A stretch of 64,000 nt of DNA from NCBI GenBank assembly GCA_015062235.1, contig SUUZ01000007.1, positions 19,416 through 83,415 of the forward strand. The letters are read 5' to 3'. The position numbers were made by a program, and so were the translations under genes. Under the pieces are notes generated by a model. The model was given only the letters and a program-made list of their open reading frames with translations. It did not search any database and was not told the origin of the DNA. Source of the DNA: Alphaproteobacteria bacterium (GTDB lineage: Bacteria > Pseudomonadota > Alphaproteobacteria > RF32 > CAG-239). Positions 55,895 to 64,000 of this stretch are shown here, one piece after another. The first letter of the stretch is position 1; the number at the start of each line of letters is the position of its first letter.

Positions 55895-57217
55895 CTATTT
55901 TCCTTTTTCCAAAAGACTATCAGTAACCTGATAAAGCTTTGATGAATATCTTGCCCCTTTTATAAGAACAATATCATTATTTTGCAAGCACTTATTTAAC
56001 AAAAAGTCATCTAAACCTTCTTTATTCTCAAAAAAATACTTCTCTTTTTTATCAGATACCTGAGCTAACATATCTTTCATTTCAGAACAAACACCTATAA
56101 CTACATCAACATCTGTTGCTTCAACTGTTTTTCCTATCTCAACATGTCTTGCCATAGAGGTATTTCCAAGTTCAGCCATCTTTCCTAAAACGACTATCTT
56201 TCGCCCATTGTGCTTTGTTTTACCAAGAGTTTCGATTGCAATTTTCATTGCTTCTGGCTGTCCTGAATAACTGTCATCAATTAAAGTATAATATCCACCT
56301 TTAGGCAACTTAAGTTTGTGTTTAGCTCCCCTACCAGCTAAAGCTTTAAAATCTGACAAGTGTTTAGCCGTTTTTGCAGTATCAAGCCCCAGCTCTTTTA
56401 CCAATGTCAAAACACACCAAGCATTATAAAAATTATGCTCTCCCTCATCAGCCAAGTTCAAAACAACATCTGGATGTTGATTTTTACCAAATTTTGCAAT
56501 TCTCGCTCCATTTTCTAAAGCTCTTTTTTCCAAAATATCTGCAAAATTTGTATCTTCATTAATAAGAGCAATACCTCCTTTTTTCAAAGATTTAAATATT
56601 TCAGCTTTAGCCTCTGCGATTCCTTCAAAATCCTTAAAAAACTCTATATGCATAGGATAAACATTAGTAATTATAGCTATATCAGGCTTTACATAATCTA
56701 CTAATTCCTCTATTTCGCCTTTTGCACTCATCCCCATCTCAATTATCGCAAAATCAGCCTCCATATCCATATTACAAAGCGTGATTGGCACCCCAACATT
56801 GTTATTATGGTTTCCTTCTGTGGCATAAACTTTACCAAATTGTGATAATGCAAACTTTATTTCTTCTTTAGTGGTTGTTTTACCTGCACTACCTGTCAAA
56901 CCAATAACAACTCCTTTAAACATCGAACGATTATAAGCCCCTATTTTACCATAGGCTTGTAAAGTATCTCTAACAACAATTTGTCTATTCTCTGGTACAT
57001 TTTCAAGCAAATGATCAACTATCGCTAATTCTGCCCCCTGTTCTAAAGCTTGCTTTACAAAACTATGTCCATCAAACTTTTCTCCTTTAACAGCGATAAA
57101 CAAATCACCTTTTTTTATTTTTCTACTATCTGTAGTAATATTACCAATTTCAACATCAATAACTTTACCATTAAAACCAACTATTTCTGACAATTTTCTA
57201 GCTGTAATCTTTAACAT
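55895..57217 (-). CDS. murF: UDP-MurNAc-tripeptide--D-alanyl-D-alanine ligase
   Basis: Adds the D-Ala-D-Ala made by Ddl to the muropeptide. Mur ligase signatures: ITTDSRKIKKGDLFIAVKGEKFDGH, GLTGSAGKTTTKE (P-loop), EGNHNNNVGVP and DDSYSGQPEAMK. 440 residues. In most bacteria murF lies in the mur-fts cluster; here it is linked to nrdR. An intergenic 118-base stretch with a glyA terminator precedes it on this strand. Confidence 0.95.
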   Translation of the reverse strand: MLKITARKLSEIVGFNGKVIDVEIGNITTDSRKIKKGDLFIAVKGEKFDGHSFVKQALEQGAELAIVDHLLENVPENRQIVVRDTLQAYGKIGAYNRSMFKGVVIGLTGSAGKTTTKEEIKFALSQFGKVYATEGNHNNNVGVPITLCNMDMEADFAIIEMGMSAKGEIEELVDYVKPDIAIITNVYPMHIEFFKDFEGIAEAKAEIFKSLKKGGIALINEDTNFADILEKRALENGARIAKFGKNQHPDVVLNLADEGEHNFYNAWCVLTLVKELGLDTAKTAKHLSDFKALAGRGAKHKLKLPKGGYYTLIDDSYSGQPEAMKIAIETLGKTKHNGRKIVVLGKMAELGNTSMARHVEIGKTVEATDVDVVIGVCSEMKDMLAQVSDKKEKYFFENKEGLDDFLLNKCLQNNDIVLIKGARYSSKLYQVTDSLLEKGK

Positions 57218-57286
57218 AATTAAATCCTTCTTTATTAAACAATCTTTCCCAACATCATACTATCTAATGTTAAACAATTTATTTAA

Positions 57287-57316
57287 AAAACCGTATCCAA
57301 TAAAAGATACGGTTTT
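57287..57316 (-). terminator. Terminator of the rpiB-glyA operon
   Basis: AAAACCGTATC and GATACGGTTTT form an 11-bp stem around CAATAAAA; read on the minus strand it is followed by TTTTTT. Confidence 0.92.
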
Positions 57317-57335
57317 AAAACAGTTCTTTAGTATC

Positions 57336-58589
57336 TTAATAAATAGGAAAATCTTCACAAAGTTTTACAACTTTTTTTGCTACTTCTGCAATTACATCTT
57401 CCTGTTTATTCGTACCCAGAGCATCTATTACATCTGCTATCAAATTACCTATTAATTCAAATTCCTTTTCCTTAAATCCTCTAGTAGTACCAGCTGGTGT
57501 ACCAACTCTAATACCAGAAGTAATCTTAGGTGGCATAGGATCAAAAGGAATAGCATTTTTATTGCAAGTAATATGAGCCTTATCCAAAGCATCTGCCACT
57601 ACATCACCTGTAACATTTTTAGGACGTAAATCAACCAACAACAAATGCGTATCTGTGCCTCCTGACACCAAATCAAGACCTCTTTTTTTCAAAGTTTTAC
57701 CCAAAACAACCGCATTATCAATCACTTGTTTAGCATATCTCTTAAATTCATTACTCAAATCTTCCTTAAAGCAAACTGCTTTAGCTGCAATAACATGTTC
57801 TAAAGGCCCCCCTTGCGAACCAGGAAAAATAGCAGAATTGATTTTCTTAGCTAAATCTTCATTATTAGTTAAAATCATACCACCACGAGGACCTCGCAAA
57901 GTTTTATGTGTTGTCGTTGTAACAACATCGGCATATTTTAAAGGATTAGGATGAACACCTCCTGCAACAAGACCAGCAAAATGAGCCATATCAATCATTA
58001 AATATGCATTTACCTTATCTGCAATTTTTCTAAAACGATCAAAATCAATTCTTCGTGGATACGCTGACCCACCAGCGATAATCAACTTAGGACTATTTTC
58101 TAAAGCCAAACGCTCAACTTCATCATAATCAATCAGTCCATCTTCTTTTCTAACACCATAAGCCACCGCATTAAGCCATTTACCAGAAATCGAAACCTTT
58201 GAACCATGTGTCAAATGTCCACCAGCATCAAGCGACATCCCCATAATCGTATCATATGGTTTTAATAAAGCTAAATAAACTGCTGTATTAGCTTGGCTAC
58301 CTGAATGAGGTTGAACATTGGCAAATTTGGCACCAAACAACTGCTTTGCTCGCTCAATTGCTAAATTTTCAATTCCATCAACAAATTCACATCCATGATA
58401 ATAACGTTTTCCTGGATAGCCCTCTGCATATTTATTAGTTAAAATAGAACCTTGCGCTTCCATAACTGCATGAGAAACTATATTTTCAGATGCAATCAAT
58501 TCTATCTGTTGCTGCTGACGCTTTAATTCTTTTTGGATAAGTTGATAAACATCATTATCTTCAATTTCTAAGTTCTGTATAAAATCCAT
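57336..58589 (-). CDS. glyA: Serine hydroxymethyltransferase
   Basis: PLP enzyme that makes glycine and methylene-THF from serine and THF. The PLP lysine is in [51 protein letters not shown] opens the protein (cited as a region), with [16 protein letters not shown] and [15 protein letters not shown]. 417 residues. It follows rpiB by 14 bases. Confidence 0.98.
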   Translation of the reverse strand: MDFIQNLEIEDNDVYQLIQKELKRQQQQIELIASENIVSHAVMEAQGSILTNKYAEGYPGKRYYHGCEFVDGIENLAIERAKQLFGAKFANVQPHSGSQANTAVYLALLKPYDTIMGMSLDAGGHLTHGSKVSISGKWLNAVAYGVRKEDGLIDYDEVERLALENSPKLIIAGGSAYPRRIDFDRFRKIADKVNAYLMIDMAHFAGLVAGGVHPNPLKYADVVTTTTHKTLRGPRGGMILTNNEDLAKKINSAIFPGSQGGPLEHVIAAKAVCFKEDLSNEFKRYAKQVIDNAVVLGKTLKKRGLDLVSGGTDTHLLLVDLRPKNVTGDVVADALDKAHITCNKNAIPFDPMPPKITSGIRVGTPAGTTRGFKEKEFELIGNLIADVIDALGTNKQEDVIAEVAKKVVKLCEDFPIY

Positions 58590-58603
58590 TTTTTATTCCT
58601 CAA

Positions 58604-59029
58604 TCATCCCAACAATTCAATTCTACGACAATGTCTTTCACCATTAGAAAAAGGAGTCGCTAAAAAAGTATCAAAATATTGCAACACATCTTTTTTTGTT
58701 TGAACTCTTGCTCCAAAAACCGCCACATTTGCATTATTATGTTCTCTAGCTAACGCAGCAACCTCATTATTATAAAGCAACGCTGCTCTAATCCCCTTAT
58801 GTCTATTAGCTGCAATAGATATACCAACACCAGTTCCACAAATCAATACACCCATATCAGCTTGTCCACTATTAATAACATCAGCCATCTTATCTGCAAT
58901 AACAGGATAGTCACACGATTCGCTTGAATAGGTACCAATATCAAACCAATCAATATCTTGATAATTATTTTTTAAAAACTCTTTTAATTCAAACCCACCA
59001 TGATCTGAACCTATTGCTATTTTCATCAA
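58604..59029 (-). CDS. rpiB: Ribose-5-phosphate isomerase B
   Basis: Interconverts ribose 5-phosphate and ribulose 5-phosphate. SDHGGFELK, the catalytic Cys in LICGTGVGISIAANR, GIRAAL and HNNANVAVFGAR are all present. 141 residues. First gene of rpiB-glyA, a pairing common in alphaproteobacteria. Confidence 0.96.
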   Translation of the reverse strand: MMKIAIGSDHGGFELKEFLKNNYQDIDWFDIGTYSSESCDYPVIADKMADVINSGQADMGVLICGTGVGISIAANRHKGIRAALLYNNEVAALAREHNNANVAVFGARVQTKKDVLQYFDTFLATPFSNGERHCRRIELLG

Positions 59030-59109
59030 TCACCTCATACAAAAAATTATAAACTTTCTCTATCATACAACAAAGTTGTGATAAAAAAACAAATTTTTAA
59101 AAAAATATA

Positions 59110-59139
59110 TTGACGTGTGAAAAAATTATTGTATATATA
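59110..59139 (+). promoter_or_regulatory. Promoter for the tRNA-Cys/tRNA-Asn unit
   Basis: TTGACG (59110-59115) is followed after 16 or 18 bases by TATATA in an alternating TA run (59132-59139). It ends about 34 bases before the tRNA-Cys. Confidence 0.7.
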
Positions 59140-59172
59140 GAGGCACCGATTGAGAGAACGGTAACCATGATT

Positions 59173-59247
59173 GGCCGGTTGGCAGAGTGGCTCATGCAGA
59201 GGACTGCAAATCCTTGTACATCGGTTCGATTCCGGTACCGGCCTCCA
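59173..59247 (+). tRNA. tRNA-Cys (anticodon GCA)
   Basis: 75 bases with encoded CCA. Acceptor GGCCGGT/ACCGGCC pairs fully; the anticodon loop is CTGCAAA, giving GCA; T arm with TTCGATT. Confidence 0.97.
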
Positions 59248-59263
59248 CATTACACCGTATTAT

Positions 59264-59338
59264 TCCGGCTTAGCTCAGCGGTAGAGCAATCGGCTGTTAA
59301 CCGATTGGTCGCCTGTTCGAATCAGGCAGCCGGAGCCA
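59264..59338 (+). tRNA. tRNA-Asn (anticodon GTT)
   Basis: 75 bases with encoded CCA. Acceptor TCCGGCT/AGCCGGA pairs fully; the anticodon loop is CTGTTAA, giving GTT; T arm TTCGAAT. It lies 16 bases after tRNA-Cys, so both come from one precursor. Confidence 0.97.
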
Positions 59339-59341
59339 GTA

Positions 59342-59371
59342 AAAAACGTCACCTTCGTGGTGGCGTTTTTT
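59342..59371 (+). terminator. Terminator of the tRNA unit
   Basis: AAAAACGTCACC and GGTGGCGTTTTTT pair with one G-T around a short TTCGT loop, directly after tRNA-Asn. Confidence 0.93.
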
Positions 59372-59476
59372 GTTGCTATTTAGCGTGCTATAATAACTAG
59401 CATCCATCAAATCTCTTGCCTTAAACATTATTTTATGCTAGTATTCAACCATATATATAAACAATAGGAGTTTTTC

Positions 59477-59977
59477 ATGCATAGTTATCGTGTTGTATGC
59501 ACTTACAATCCTCAAAAAAGTCAATCCAAAACAACCGTCGATTTCACCATTGCAGATGAGGATAAAGCTAAGCTAACTCACTATCAATTATTCAGGCTTC
59601 GCAAATTTGATGATCAGCAAACTGAATGGTTATTACCGCCTATTTTATTACATGAACAAACTGGTGGAATATCTATAGTTTTTGATAAACCTGAAACTGC
59701 AACCGATGAACAAATCAAAAAACTTGCAGAAATTACCCCGTTGATAAAGTGTGAATTTAATAAATTCAAACACTACAATCAAGAAAGCACTCTAGAAATA
59801 ACAGATCGTAACATTGCCTACGTTTACGATGATATTGATCCTTATCAATCACCGACCAATCAACAAGAAGCTGATTTATTTGAAAGAATAAAAAGGTCTA
59901 AAAGAATCAATCAACAACTGGGAGCTAAGTCTAAAAGACATAATCCCCTTCTCAAATATTATACGCCAGAGCCTTAA
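59477..59977 (+). CDS. Hypothetical protein
   Basis: 166 residues, soluble, rich in charged residues. The start has a good AGGAG site. Beta-strand-like patches (HSYRVVCTYNP, GGISIVFDKPET) are followed by a charged C-terminus ending in KRHNPLLKYYTPEP. I recognise no family and the neighbours (tRNAs, tautomerase) give no hint. Confidence 0.55.
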   Translation: MHSYRVVCTYNPQKSQSKTTVDFTIADEDKAKLTHYQLFRLRKFDDQQTEWLLPPILLHEQTGGISIVFDKPETATDEQIKKLAEITPLIKCEFNKFKHYNQESTLEITDRNIAYVYDDIDPYQSPTNQQEADLFERIKRSKRINQQLGAKSKRHNPLLKYYTPEP

Positions 59978-59980
59978 ACG

Positions 59981-60316
59981 CTACCCAAACAAATATCCAC
60001 CATGCGCAACATCTAAAGCTGGTAGGTCTGTCAACTTAATGCAGACAAGTTCTTTTTCTGCATTAAGGTTTTCAACTGCAAAATCCGTCAAAACATCAAC
60101 CACTTGTTGACGATCTCTAAAACCAATTGATGCAATTTCTATCCAAGCACCAATTTTTTGCTTACTACCTGCAAACGCTAAATCTGAGCTATATTTAATT
60201 TCTGCACAAACATAACCAACAGGTTTCCCCAACGCATCAGCAACCACATTAGCAGCTTTTTCAACTAATTTATTATCATTACTAAACCCATTAGTTTTTA
60301 TTGTCAAAAATGGCAT
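59981..60316 (-). CDS. MIF/tautomerase-superfamily protein
   Basis: 111 residues starting M-P-F-L-T-I-K, with the N-terminal proline after Met that is the catalytic base in the MIF family. The trimer-forming body shows the pattern KLVEKAANVVADALGKPVGYVCAEI and WIEIASIG. I chose the ATG at 60316, which has AGAGGAG; an upstream ATG at 60349 lies in the gyrA terminator. The natural substrate is unknown (phenylpyruvate tautomerase-like activity is possible). Confidence 0.8.
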   Translation of the reverse strand: MPFLTIKTNGFSNDNKLVEKAANVVADALGKPVGYVCAEIKYSSDLAFAGSKQKIGAWIEIASIGFRDRQQVVDVLTDFAVENLNAEKELVCIKLTDLPALDVAHGGYLFG

Positions 60317-60340
60317 ACCAAACTCTCCTCTTATTATTAA

Positions 60341-60370
60341 AAAAGGCACTCTTAAAAAAGAATGCCTTTT
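60341..60370 (-). terminator. Terminator of gyrA
   Basis: AAAAGGCA and TGCCTTTT pair, with a second inner TCTT/AAGA pairing and one mismatch; on the minus strand a T-rich run follows. Confidence 0.85.
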
Positions 60371-60379
60371 AACTATTTA

Positions 60380-63190
60380 TTACTCGTTATCTTCAGCGAT
60401 GACTTCTGGTTCTTCGACTATTGCCTCAGTTTCATCAAATTCAGGTATATTTTCACCTAAAATTTCTTCACCTTCAGCTGTCTCCAATTCTTCTTCATCA
60501 TCGTCATCTGCTTCCAACTTAGTTACCGAAACAACTTTTTCATCATCGGCTGTTCTAAAGAGTATAACCCCTTGTGTTTTTCTTCCTGCAATACGAATAT
60601 CTTCAACAGGCATTCTAATAAGTTTGCCAGCATCTGTAACCATCATAATCTGATTATCATCTTCTATTGGGAATGAACTTACAATCTCTTTATTACGAGC
60701 TGACATTTCCATATTAGCAATACCTTGACCGCCACGTCCAGTTACACGATATTCATAAGAAGATGAACGCTTACCATAGCCAGTCGTTGTAACAGAGAGA
60801 ATAAATTGTTCTTTTTCTTTCATTTCAGCAAATTTATCTTCTGTTAAAACAGTCATTTCAACACCAGTATCCGCTATTGTTACTTCACAATCACCGCCTT
60901 TTTCAGCCTGAATACGTTTCATCGCAGACGAAATCTTCAAGTATTCTTCTCGCTCTTCTGAAGTTGCCTCACTATGTTTCAAAATCGACATAGAAACAAC
61001 TTCATCGCCATCTCCAAGTTTAATTCCTCTAACACCCGTTGAATTTCGACCAACAAATACCCTAACCTCTGTAACAGAGAAACGAATACATTTACCGCTT
61101 TTTGCTGCAAGTAATACATCTTCGTCTTCATTACAAATTCTAACGTTAATAAGTTTGTCACCTTCATCTAACTTCATGGCAATCTTACCATTAGATTGAA
61201 CATTAACAAAATCCATCAACGAATTACGACGAACATTACCAGATGCTGTTGCAAACATAATTGACAAATCTTTACATTCTGCCTCATTTTCTGGCAACTT
61301 CATAATAGTAGTTATTGTTTCTCCTGCATCTAGAGGTAGCAAATTAATAAATGGTTTTCCTTTTGAGGTTGGTGAGCCTAATGGTAATTTATAAACCTTC
61401 ATCTTATATACCAACCCTTTTGATGAGAAGAATAATACTGGAGTATGAGTACTTGCCACAAATAAACGAGTAACAAAATCCTCTTCTTTTGTAGCCATAC
61501 CAGATTTACCTTTACCGCCTCGTTTTTGCGCCTTATAAGCATTCAAAGGAACACGTTTGATATATCCAGCATCAGTAACAGTAACAACCATTTCCTCACG
61601 CTGAATTAATGATTCAATATCAGTATCATATTCAATATCTTCTATCTTGGTACGACGTGGATTAGCATATTCATCTTTAATCTCAACTAATTCATCACGC
61701 ATAATGCCATACAATTTTTCACGAGAACTCAAAATAGACAAACACTCTTTGATCTCATCTCCTAACGAAACCAATTCCTCATGAATCTTATCACGCTCTA
61801 ATCCTGTCAATCTCTGCAATTTCAAATCCAAAATTGCACGAGCCTGCGCCTCAGATAGTTTATATGTACCATCTTCCACTTTTCTATCTGGCTCATCAAT
61901 CAACTTAACTAAAGCTTCCACATCACCTGCTGGCCAAGCCTTTGCCAACAAAGCATCTTTAGCCTCTTGAGGATTTGGAGCTGTTCTAATAAGCTCAATC
62001 ACAGGATCAATATTTTCAACAGCAATAGCCAAACCGACCAAAGTATGAGCTCTATCACGCGCTTTATTCAATTCAAAAATAGTACGTCTTCTAATAACCT
62101 CTTCTCTGAACTCAACAAAAGCTTTTACAATATCTTTCAGTGTCAACATAACAGGTCGACCATTATAAATGGCAAGCATATTCATACCAAAACTGGTCTG
62201 CAAAGGTGTGTATTTATAAAGCTGATTCAATACAACATCAGCCTGAAAATCACGTTTAATTTCAATAACGACACGCACACCATGACGATCAGATTCATCC
62301 CTAATTTCAGAAATTCCTTCAACTTTCTTTTCTTTAATAAGTTCGGCAATTCTCTGGATCATTGCTGCTTTGTTCACTTGATACGGTATCTCATGAACAA
62401 TAATAGCTTCTTTATCTTTGTGCAATTCCTCAATAGTACATTTAGCTCGCATCATAACCGAACCGCGACCTGTCAAATAAGCCGACTTTGCACCAGAATA
62501 CCCCAAAATCAAACCACCAGTCGGAAAATCAGGCCCTGGAACTATTTTTATCAAATCTTCAATTGAAATATCAGGATTATCAATATACGCACAACAAGCA
62601 TCACAGACTTCCCCCAAATTATGTGGAGGAATATTGGTTGCCATACCAACAGCAATACCATTTGTACCATTAACCAAAAGGTTTGGATATCTAGCAGGCA
62701 AAACTGTAGGCTCTTGCAAACTTTCATCATAGTTTGGCATAAAATCGACTGTATCTTTATCAATATCATCAATCAATGCGTGAGCAACTTTTGCCAATCT
62801 GGCTTCGGTATAACGCATAGCTGCCGCACTATCACCATCCATCGACCCGAAGTTACCTTGTCCATCAATCAAAGGCACTCGCATTGAAAATGGTTGTGCT
62901 AACCTAACCATTGCATCATAAACTGAACTATCACCATGGGGGTGATACTTACCTAAAACATCACCGACAATACGAGCCGACTTTCTAAAAGGCCTATTAT
63001 AATCATAACCATTTTCATAAGCCGAATATATAATACGTCTATGCACTGGCTTCAAACCATCACGCACATCTGGTAAAGCACGCGAAACAATAACACTCAT
63101 CGCATAATCAAGATACGAGCGACGCATTTCTTCCGAAATTTCTACAGGCATAATATCCTGCTTATTTTCAATCAAATTATCTTCTTCCAC
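60380..63190 (-). CDS. gyrA: DNA gyrase subunit A
   Basis: Breakage-reunion subunit of gyrase. The catalytic tyrosine is in [10 protein letters not shown], the quinolone-resistance region [17 protein letters not shown] keeps the serine and aspartate of sensitive enzymes, and the GyrA box is KRGGKGKSG, which marks GyrA over ParC. The C-terminal beta-pinwheel is followed by a long acidic tail (about the last 45 residues). 936 residues. The first codon is GTG with AAAGGA about 10 bases upstream; no nearby ATG fits better. Confidence 0.96.
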   Translation of the reverse strand: MEEDNLIENKQDIMPVEISEEMRRSYLDYAMSVIVSRALPDVRDGLKPVHRRIIYSAYENGYDYNRPFRKSARIVGDVLGKYHPHGDSSVYDAMVRLAQPFSMRVPLIDGQGNFGSMDGDSAAAMRYTEARLAKVAHALIDDIDKDTVDFMPNYDESLQEPTVLPARYPNLLVNGTNGIAVGMATNIPPHNLGEVCDACCAYIDNPDISIEDLIKIVPGPDFPTGGLILGYSGAKSAYLTGRGSVMMRAKCTIEELHKDKEAIIVHEIPYQVNKAAMIQRIAELIKEKKVEGISEIRDESDRHGVRVVIEIKRDFQADVVLNQLYKYTPLQTSFGMNMLAIYNGRPVMLTLKDIVKAFVEFREEVIRRRTIFELNKARDRAHTLVGLAIAVENIDPVIELIRTAPNPQEAKDALLAKAWPAGDVEALVKLIDEPDRKVEDGTYKLSEAQARAILDLKLQRLTGLERDKIHEELVSLGDEIKECLSILSSREKLYGIMRDELVEIKDEYANPRRTKIEDIEYDTDIESLIQREEMVVTVTDAGYIKRVPLNAYKAQKRGGKGKSGMATKEEDFVTRLFVASTHTPVLFFSSKGLVYKMKVYKLPLGSPTSKGKPFINLLPLDAGETITTIMKLPENEAECKDLSIMFATASGNVRRNSLMDFVNVQSNGKIAMKLDEGDKLINVRICNEDEDVLLAAKSGKCIRFSVTEVRVFVGRNSTGVRGIKLGDGDEVVSMSILKHSEATSEEREEYLKISSAMKRIQAEKGGDCEVTIADTGVEMTVLTEDKFAEMKEKEQFILSVTTTGYGKRSSSYEYRVTGRGGQGIANMEMSARNKEIVSSFPIEDDNQIMMVTDAGKLIRMPVEDIRIAGRKTQGVILFRTADDEKVVSVTKLEADDDDEEELETAEGEEILGENIPEFDETEAIVEEPEVIAEDNE

Positions 63191-63291
63191 TTTTCAAATA
63201 TCCTTTATAAAAAGCCACATTAAAAACTGTTCAAATCATATCAATTTTCTTATATTTCAACCACTTTTTTTTGTTATTTATACCCATAAAA

Positions 63292-63329
63292 AAAGGCACT
63301 TTTCGCTCTACAGTCAAAAAAAGCGCCTT
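63292..63329 (-). terminator. Terminator-like hairpin right of gyrA
   Basis: AAGGC-A-CTTTT and AAAAG-C-GCCTT pair with one mismatch; on the minus strand a run of eight T follows. It would stop transcripts coming from the right, ahead of gyrA. Confidence 0.75.
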
Positions 63330-63710
63330 AAAATTGATTTTATATCACAAAAGTTAACAATCTCGATAAACTGGCAAATCTTTATACAACCCCATTTTTA
63401 ATACTACCTAAAATTGTTTATAAAAAAGTCACTCTGAACGAAAAGTTTCCCTTTCATATATCATCATCTAAGCGAATGCTAGTAAGCTCCCTAATAATAT
63501 CATCGCTCCGAGGAGAGACGACGAGGATTAACGACCTTCAAAATTCAACATAATATCACACCACAAACGAGTGTAACGAGTGAGTTTAGGTGTCTCCCTT
63601 ATTTTTTTAAACAAGGAGGCACCTTAACCAAAAATCTCTAACGCTTATTAATCATTATTCTCCCCTCATACTTGTAATAATTTTTTTAAAATAGTTAAAT
63701 AGACAAAAGT
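63330..63710. other. Noncoding stretch with an inverted repeat
   Basis: No gene with a ribosome site was found here. AGGTGTCTCCCTT (63588-63600) and AAGGAGGCACCT (63613-63624) form an imperfect hairpin whose loop holds a T-run. ACGAGTG is repeated twice just upstream (about 63568-63581). Composition differs from flanking intergenic DNA. It lies downstream of the variable-protein gene. Confidence 0.5.
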
Positions 63711-64000
63711 TTAAAAAGCTAAACCACACCGAACGTAGTAGTAGCCGTAAGTCTTATCGTTGAAGAGCATGAAGCCACTGCTCACGTTGAGGGGCCACGC
63801 GCCAAGGGAGCTGTACTCGGTGGAAGACCAGTAGTAGCTGTTAGTAAATGTACTTCCACCAGCGTTAGTGAGGGCGGTATCTATGGTAGCTTTGTTATCA
63901 TATATAGCTTTTAATTCTTTTAAGTTTGGCAAAAACCATGAACCTTCTGTTTGCCCTCCTTCGGTTAAATTATAACAATATCCAGGAGCATAGCTACTAG
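63711..64000 (-). CDS. DUF1566/C-type-lectin-like surface protein, 3' end only; candidate DGR target
   Basis: The frame runs to the window edge, so the gene starts outside. The 95 visible residues match the end of DUF1566/Lcl-type domains: CYNLTEGGQTEGSWFLPNLKEL, then YYWSSTEYSS-x2-AW-x2-N and a closing YYYVRCGLAF. Codon choice changes inside the gene: the last 120 bases use AAC, TAC, CTC, TTC, GGC and CCC codons and are about 47-62% G+C by hand count, against about 33% in the 60 bases nearer the window edge. That is the profile of a variable region mutated at adenines by a diversity-generating retroelement. Reverse transcriptase and template repeat are not in the window. Confidence 0.65.
   Translation of the reverse strand, partial: SSYAPGYCYNLTEGGQTEGSWFLPNLKELKAIYDNKATIDTALTNAGGSTFTNSYYWSSTEYSSLGAWPLNVSSGFMLFNDKTYGYYYVRCGLAF

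Noticed and set aside
59047..59400. Two open frames over the tRNA pair
   Set aside because: Both are readings through tRNA-Cys and tRNA-Asn, without ribosome sites; the tRNAs explain the DNA.
60317..60349. N-terminal repeat M-P-F-L in the tautomerase
   Set aside because: The first M-P-F-L is a chance reading of the gyrA terminator; the ribosome site AGAGGAG belongs to the second.
61967..62566. 199-residue frame antisense to gyrA
   Set aside because: Composition is a mirror of gyrA codons, no ribosome site, and gyrA is intact.
62930..63000. Quinolone-resistance mutation in gyrA
   Set aside because: The [11 protein letters not shown] region keeps the serine and aspartate of sensitive enzymes.

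Overview
The window is a low-GC bacterial chromosome segment packed with short intergenic gaps and many overlapping stop/start codons. Gene content and order point to an alphaproteobacterium: an ATP12-type F1 assembly chaperone, a Mic60/mitofilin-like protein divergent from tsaD, a miaB-phoH-ybeY-lnt-XRE block close to metK-trmB, DUF3108 and rluC/rarA blocks. The AT-rich coding, together with a DUF1566-like surface protein and several shortened conserved clusters, would fit a host- or gut-associated member of a Rhodospirillales-like lineage; that placement is inference. No CRISPR array and no intact insertion sequence was seen.

Layout. 1-6.1 kb: the end of a TPR-like protein, uvrB, an esterase and an unknown 480-residue protein. 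6.1-7.6 kb: pssA-psd (phosphatidylethanolamine synthesis). 7.8-8.5 kb: tRNA-Leu with the C-terminal remnant of a large serine recombinase running antisense into it, an old integration scar. 8.5-16.6 kb: the elongasome operon mreB-mreC-mreD-mrdA-rodA followed by two catalytically dead EAL-like paralogues. 16.7-18.5 kb: ddl-miaA. 18.5-26.1 kb: a DUF3108 protein, trhP, two small unknown genes, metK-trmB, a sugar porter and mnmA. 26.1-32.2 kb: a dolichol-kinase-like enzyme, a small unknown protein, an XRE regulator, lnt, ybeY, phoH, miaB. 32.3-36.6 kb: TerB-like, unknown, yggT, DUF167, folD, a stand-alone receiver domain and a YqaA-type membrane protein. 36.6-44.6 kb: Mic60-like, tsaD-nth, acyP, a shortened ATP12, AsmA, rluC, rarA. 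44.6-49.9 kb: an unusual operon of a TolC-like SPOR lipoprotein, a pentapeptide-repeat protein and a VirD4-like ATPase. 50-60 kb: Gfo/Idh oxidoreductase, truA, lepA, a GNAT, def-nusB-nrdR-murF, rpiB-glyA, tRNA-Cys and tRNA-Asn. 60-63.2 kb: a MIF-like tautomerase and gyrA. 63.2-64 kb: a 520-base noncoding stretch and the 3' end of a DUF1566/C-type-lectin-like gene that looks like a diversity-generating retroelement target.

How the genes work together. Two themes dominate: cell-envelope building (MreBCD, PBP2, RodA, Ddl, MurF, PssA, Psd, Lnt, AsmA) and tRNA or translation quality control (MiaA, MiaB, MnmA, TrhP, TrmB, TruA, TsaD, LepA, Def, YbeY and three tRNAs). DNA maintenance is represented by UvrB, Nth, RarA, GyrA and NrdR. 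The least explained parts are the 44.6-49.9 kb secretion-like operon, the dead EAL pair behind rodA, and the candidate hypervariable gene at the right edge. All calls are from reading the sequence; no database search was run.
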